Shown in pieces: positions 60,527-64,000 of a stretch of DNA of 64,000 nt (position 1 is its first letter; every line of letters starts with the position of its first letter). The DNA comes from Deltaproteobacteria bacterium (GTDB lineage: Bacteria; Myxococcota_A; UBA796; UBA2385), in the NCBI GenBank assembly GCA_018401435.1, contig JAGYJW010000031.1, positions 1 through 64,000 of the forward strand, given 5' to 3'. The notes under the pieces are model-generated. The model did not search any database. It had not been told where the DNA came from and worked only from the letters and a program-made list of their open reading frames with translations. Position numbers and translations under genes: made by a program.

Positions 60527-63138
60527 CAGGAGCCCCGCAGGCCGAAGGCGGGGATGATGGGAAGCCCATAGACCGGGACCTCCGCCGAATAGTCGGCGTT
60601 CCAGTTTACCATCTCCTGGTTCTTGTGGTTGGTGGCATTCATGAGGTCCAGGTAGGTGGTGAGGGTCCAGCGGCGGAAGACAAAGTCCTTGTCCACGCGG
60701 AGGTCGAGGGACCACCAGGGGGCGATGCGGCGCGTCTCTTCGGTGAAGAGGGGCACCCACACCCGCTCCTCCAGCTCATAGACACGGTTGGCGACCGGGT
60801 GGTAGGGGTTGCCCGAGCCATAGCGCAGCCGCAGGCCCAGCTGCCAGGCGTGGGGCAGGATGCGGCTGGCCACCACGGTGGCCACCAGGGGCTGGTCGTA
60901 TTCGAAGAGGGTGCTGTCCAGATCGCGCTTCTGGCGGGTGGATCGGCTGAGGGTGAGGCCGGCCCAGGCCAGGGTGCGGCCGTCGTCGTAGCGCACCAGC
61001 GTCTCGACGCCGCGGATGGAGCCGGTGCCATCGTTGGCATAGGCCCCATCATCCACCGGGCCCGTCGCGAGGGGGCCCAGGCGAAACTCGAAGCGGTCCT
61101 CTCGCCCCACGATCAGGTCGTAGATTTGCGATAGATAGGCGGTGGCCTCGGCCTGGACGCGGCTGCTGAATGCGTGTTTGACCCCCAGGCTGCTGGCCAG
61201 GGCCCACTCGGGTCGCAGGTCCGGGTTGCCGTTGCTGCCCAAGAGCAGCTCGCGAGGCTGCGGAAACTGGCTGTAGCGACCGAGGGTGCCCGTCAGCGTG
61301 GTGGCCGGCGTGAGGCCATAGCGCAGTGCCAGCCGTGGATCCGCTGCCAACGCCGTATAGTCGGTGTCCTCATCCCGGTCCCGCAGCAGCATCGCGTCCA
61401 GGCGCAGGCCGGGCACGCCCTCCAGGCGCCCGGCGCGCTGGGTCTGCTCCAGGTAGAGGCCGGGGCTGAAGACACGGGCGTCGCCGTCTTCGGGATCGGC
61501 GAAGCTGCTATAGCCCGCGAGGTCCTCCAGGTTGGTGGAGAAGCGCCGAGACGACAGGCTGCCGTCAAAGCCCACCCGCCAGCCAATGTTGCCATCCGTG
61601 GGCACGGGTCGCGTGAACTCGCTTCGCAGACTGGCCGTGAATGAGTGGTCATAAGCCGACTCTTCATCCAGGAAGTTCAGCTCTTTGCGTTCTGGGCCCA
61701 CCATGACGGTGTTCTCGGTCAGCCAGCCCGACCCGATGGGCCGGCGCCAGCGCAGCCAGGCCTTCTGGAAGGCGAGCAGGATGGTGGAGTCCAGGTCCTC
61801 GCCGTCGTCGTCCTCTCCGTCAATGCGAAATCGATCGTCAGATACCAGCAGCAGCAGGTCGATCTCCTGCTGGTCCTCTCCGCGGTGCAGCAGCCGGGCC
61901 TGCACGTCGGTGTAGCGAGGAAGCTGGATGTCCACCGACGACTCCTGGTTGACCAGGGGGGCCAAGACCGCGTCGATATAGGAGCGGCGGCCCGACACGG
62001 TCACCGCGGTCTTGTCCTTGATCTTCTGCTCAACGAAGAGGGTGGATTGGAAGAGGTCGATCGCAGCGTAGCCGCCCGAACGTTGGGGCAGCTCCGGGTC
62101 GGTGCGCAGGTCGATGACGCCGCCCAATGTCCGGCCATAACGAACGCCATAGTTCCCGGGCAAGAAGACCACCTCGGACAGCGAGTCTCCGTTGATGACC
62201 GTGGCCAGGCCCCCAAAATGAAAGACCAGGGGGATGGGGCTGCCGCCCAGGTAGAAGCCCGAGTCGTCGGGGCCGGTGCCCCGAACCAGCAGCTGTCCCG
62301 CGTTGAATGGGCTGCGGGCCATGCCCGGCAGGCTCTGGATGGCCCGCACGATATCGCCCGCCGAGCCCGGTTGGCGGCGGATCTCGTCGGCCCGCAGGGC
62401 ACGCTGGGTGACCTCGGGGTTCAAGCGGTCGCCTTCGATCACCAGCTCTTCGTTGGCCCGGCGCTGCTCCCAGGGCCGGCTGGCGGTCATCCAAAGGGTC
62501 ACCTGCCCGACCTGGCCGGCCTCGATGTCGATGCGCAGCTGCTCGGCGTCGTAGCCTGCCCCCGCCGCGTCCAGCAGCCAGCTCCCTTCTGCCAGATCGT
62601 AGAGTTGAAAGGCGCCCTCGGCGTCGGTCTCGGCCACGCGGCTGGCGCCCTCGGGCCCGGTGGCCACCACGCGCAGGCCGGGCAGGCCATCGCGGGATCC
62701 GGCCGCCCGCAAGCGGCCCTCCAGGCCCAGGATCGGCAGCGTGTCCAGCTCGAAGTTGTAGCGGTATTGCAGGGTTGCGGCGGCCGGGCGTCCCGCGGCG
62801 TCCAGGGCAGGGCTGAAGCGGAAGGCCAGCAGGGCGAGGCGGGCGGCCTCGTCGAAGTCGCCGCCAGCGGGCTCCACGACCCGCGCCTCGGTCACGCTGC
62901 CCTCCGCGTCCAGGGTCAGCTCCAGCAGCACCGAGGCCTCCAGCCCCTGGGCCAGGGCCTCGGGCGGGTAGGGGGCCGTGATGGACTCGATCACCGAAGG
63001 AAGGCGCGGAAGATCGGCCTGGGGTGCCTCCTCTGAAGGTAGGGCCGAAGCGTCGGGGCCGGCCTGGGCGCTGGCGGTGGGGCTGAGCGCCAGCATCGTC
63101 AGGGCGACCCGCGCGGCGACGAGGACTGCGAGGGGCAC
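60523..63138 (-). CDS. TonB-dependent receptor fused to an N-terminal TonB C-terminal domain
   Basis: An 871-residue outer-membrane protein with a signal peptide (ALTMLALSPTASAQA). Domains: TonB-C-like module (residues about 48-130, YPPEALAQGLEASVLLELTL, ARLALLAFRFSPA); carboxypeptidase-regulatory/beta-sandwich module (about 140-220, GRLRAAGSRDGLPGLRVVAT); plug (about 240-360, SAGDIVRAIQSLPGMARSP, LLVRGTGPDDSGFYLGG); and a 22-strand-type barrel ending in aromatic residues (PAFGLRGSW). The TonB-C module placed at the N-terminus of the receptor is unusual in most Proteobacteria but is seen in Myxococcota. The next gene overlaps by 4 bases and encodes a lipoprotein. The substrate is unknown. Confidence 0.9.
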   Translation of the reverse strand: MPLAVLVAARVALTMLALSPTASAQAGPDASALPSEEAPQADLPRLPSVIESITAPYPPEALAQGLEASVLLELTLDAEGSVTEARVVEPAGGDFDEAARLALLAFRFSPALDAAGRPAAATLQYRYNFELDTLPILGLEGRLRAAGSRDGLPGLRVVATGPEGASRVAETDAEGAFQLYDLAEGSWLLDAAGAGYDAEQLRIDIEAGQVGQVTLWMTASRPWEQRRANEELVIEGDRLNPEVTQRALRADEIRRQPGSAGDIVRAIQSLPGMARSPFNAGQLLVRGTGPDDSGFYLGGSPIPLVFHFGGLATVINGDSLSEVVFLPGNYGVRYGRTLGGVIDLRTDPELPQRSGGYAAIDLFQSTLFVEQKIKDKTAVTVSGRRSYIDAVLAPLVNQESSVDIQLPRYTDVQARLLHRGEDQQEIDLLLLVSDDRFRIDGEDDDGEDLDSTILLAFQKAWLRWRRPIGSGWLTENTVMVGPERKELNFLDEESAYDHSFTASLRSEFTRPVPTDGNIGWRVGFDGSLSSRRFSTNLEDLAGYSSFADPEDGDARVFSPGLYLEQTQRAGRLEGVPGLRLDAMLLRDRDEDTDYTALAADPRLALRYGLTPATTLTGTLGRYSQFPQPRELLLGSNGNPDLRPEWALASSLGVKHAFSSRVQAEATAYLSQIYDLIVGREDRFEFRLGPLATGPVDDGAYANDGTGSIRGVETLVRYDDGRTLAWAGLTLSRSTRQKRDLDSTLFEYDQPLVATVVASRILPHAWQLGLRLRYGSGNPYHPVANRVYELEERVWVPLFTEETRRIAPWWSLDLRVDKDFVFRRWTLTTYLDLMNATNHKNQEMVNWNADYSAEVPVYGLPIIPAFGLRGSW

Positions 63139-63173
63139 GGGGGGGTCACTCCGGGGCAGGCCCCATCATGGCA

Positions 63174-63233
63174 CGCGGGGGCCGCGCCCGTGGCCCCCGC
63201 GCAGAGACCCCCCGCCCGAGGGGGCGAGGGGTC
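63174..63233 (-). terminator. Two GC-rich hairpins downstream of the partial gene
   Basis: Directly after the stop of the partial outer-membrane gene (63248), reading on the minus strand, come a hairpin GACCCC/GGGGTC with GC-rich interior (63206-63233) and a perfect 10-bp stem CGCGGGGGCC/GGCCCCCGCG with an 8-base loop (63174-63201). No U-run follows, so they may act in Rho-independent termination only weakly, but they separate this gene from the receptor gene. Confidence 0.55.
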
Positions 63234-63247
63234 AGCAACGGTCGGTC

Positions 63248-64000
63248 TTAGAAGTAGAAGGTCAGGCCGGCGGTGCCGCGCAGGGCGTTGGGCGAGGTGG
63301 GGTCGTTGGCCTCCTGGCCCATCCAGCGGATGTAGCGCAGGTCAAGGCCCAGCGCTGCGCTCTGGCCGATGGCGAATTCCAGGCCCAGGCCCGCGTGGGG
63401 GCCCCGCAGCGTGCTCTTGGACACGGTCTCGATCTGCTGGCCGGTGGTCTCGTTCGTCCACTGGTCGGCCAGGCTGCGGTTATTCCACGTGTAGCCCGCC
63501 GTGACGTAGGGGCTGACCCGGGTCCAGGGGAATGCGAAGAGCTGGGCGCTCAGCTGCATCGGGTTGTTCGCCCGATCGGTCCACTGGGTCAGGCCCTGGT
63601 CGTGGTGGGTCCAGGCGAATTCCACGCCCAGGGACTCGGTGGCGCGGAAGCGTCCCAGCAGCCCCAGGCCCAGGTCGCCATAGCTCTGTCCATCGGGGGT
63701 GCCGCTGTAGTAGGAGCCGCCCAGCGCGCCCAGGGCGAGGCTGCGGCGCCGGTCCACCGCGCGGGTGGGGGCGGCCTCCTGCTTGAGGACCTGGGTGTCC
63801 TGGCCCATATGTTGGACCACCACCACGTCGCGGCCGCTCGGGGGCGGGCTGTAGACGAAGATGCCCCGGCTCCAGTATTCGGGGCTGGCGGGGGAGACGC
63901 CCTTGAGCCCGGTGCGGTGGTAGCTGGGAGCCCAGAGCTTGGGCAGCATGGCGTGGCGGTGCACGACCAGGGGCTTGCGCGGCGACCCCTCGCCCTGGTG
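63248..64000 (-). CDS. Partial outer-membrane beta-barrel protein (5-prime end beyond the window)
   Basis: The frame is open to the window edge, so the gene starts beyond 64000; a GTG at 63964 is not followed by a signal peptide and is probably internal. The visible 250 residues end in the barrel-typical terminal aromatic (LRGTAGLTFYF). A stretch such as YWSRGIFVYSPPPSGRDVVVV precedes about 150 residues of alternating beta-strands (LGALGGSYYSGTPDG, LGVEFAWTHHDQGL, SPYVTAGYTWNN, GLGLEFAIGQSAALGLDL), consistent with an 8- to 10-strand outer-membrane porin-like barrel. It lies upstream of the TonB-dependent receptor on the same strand. No specific family is assigned. Confidence 0.75.
   Translation of the reverse strand, partial: HQGEGSPRKPLVVHRHAMLPKLWAPSYHRTGLKGVSPASPEYWSRGIFVYSPPPSGRDVVVVQHMGQDTQVLKQEAAPTRAVDRRRSLALGALGGSYYSGTPDGQSYGDLGLGLLGRFRATESLGVEFAWTHHDQGLTQWTDRANNPMQLSAQLFAFPWTRVSPYVTAGYTWNNRSLADQWTNETTGQQIETVSKSTLRGPHAGLGLEFAIGQSAALGLDLRYIRWMGQEANDPTSPNALRGTAGLTFYF

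Overview
The window is a GC-rich chromosomal segment of a Gram-negative bacterium, most probably a member of the Myxococcota or a close relative. The lines of evidence are: a MYXO-CTERM-type sorting tail on a secreted GH18 protein (51010-52290); several lipoproteins with acidic DG-repeat linkers; two MopE-type calcium/metal-motif proteins (43546-44994, 56837-59647); a TonB C-terminal domain fused to a TonB-dependent receptor; and a very large PUFA-synthase-like protein. The affiliation is inferred from protein style, since no rRNA is present.

Layout. 0-7.4 kb: tRNA-Asn, a secreted-protease cluster (zincin lipoprotein, two tandem paralogues, an acyltransferase-domain protein), then fdhD plus a YdeP-type molybdopterin oxidoreductase and a lipoprotein. 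7.5-16.6 kb: housekeeping metabolism (glpK, aroE, ribF, serA, serC) with a pseudo-receiver and two overlapping REC-EAL regulators. 16.5-27.7 kb: an M20 peptidase remnant, a HisZ-like/HutH-like gene pair, hisS facing tRNA-His, an ATPase plus TOPRIM pair, corA and a glycosyltransferase. Several genes here carry single-base frameshifts, mostly in short homopolymers, so base-call or assembly errors are as likely as true decay. 27.7-31.7 kb: a repeat protein, a lipoprotein, uvrB and a GNAT acetyltransferase. 31.8-40.9 kb: one 3045-residue fatty-acid/polyketide synthase with its own phosphopantetheinyl transferase. 41-47.2 kb: LysM membrane protein, small lipoproteins, a MopE/lamin-tail protein, an ArsS-type radical SAM protein and asd. 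47.7-54.6 kb: CASTOR/POLLUX-like channel, aroA, GH18 protein, SRPBCC protein and a heavily frameshifted thioredoxin-TPR gene. 54.6-56.8 kb: a Ro60 (TROVE) module. 56.8-64 kb: MopE/FG-GAP lipoprotein, a lipoprotein coupled to a TonB-dependent receptor, and a partial outer-membrane protein at the window edge.

The most striking locus is 54664-56780. A Ro60 gene is preceded by a 128-nt RNA gene that has a complete tRNA acceptor stem, D arm, T arm and encoded CCA. Its anticodon arm is replaced by an extended helix with a bulged C and a GGGCCGAAGG strand resembling the Ro60-binding strand of Y RNAs. A near-consensus sigma-54 promoter ends about 12 nt before the RNA, and GATAGA/TCTATC repeats lie about 150 bp upstream, where an enhancer-binding protein would sit. 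This reads as a sigma-54-controlled Ro60/Y-RNA system whose Y RNA is a tRNA mimic. A second noteworthy point is that hisS encodes the divergent HisRS type known from Alphaproteobacteria, and the tRNA-His next to it lacks encoded G-1 and has A73, the matching identity change.
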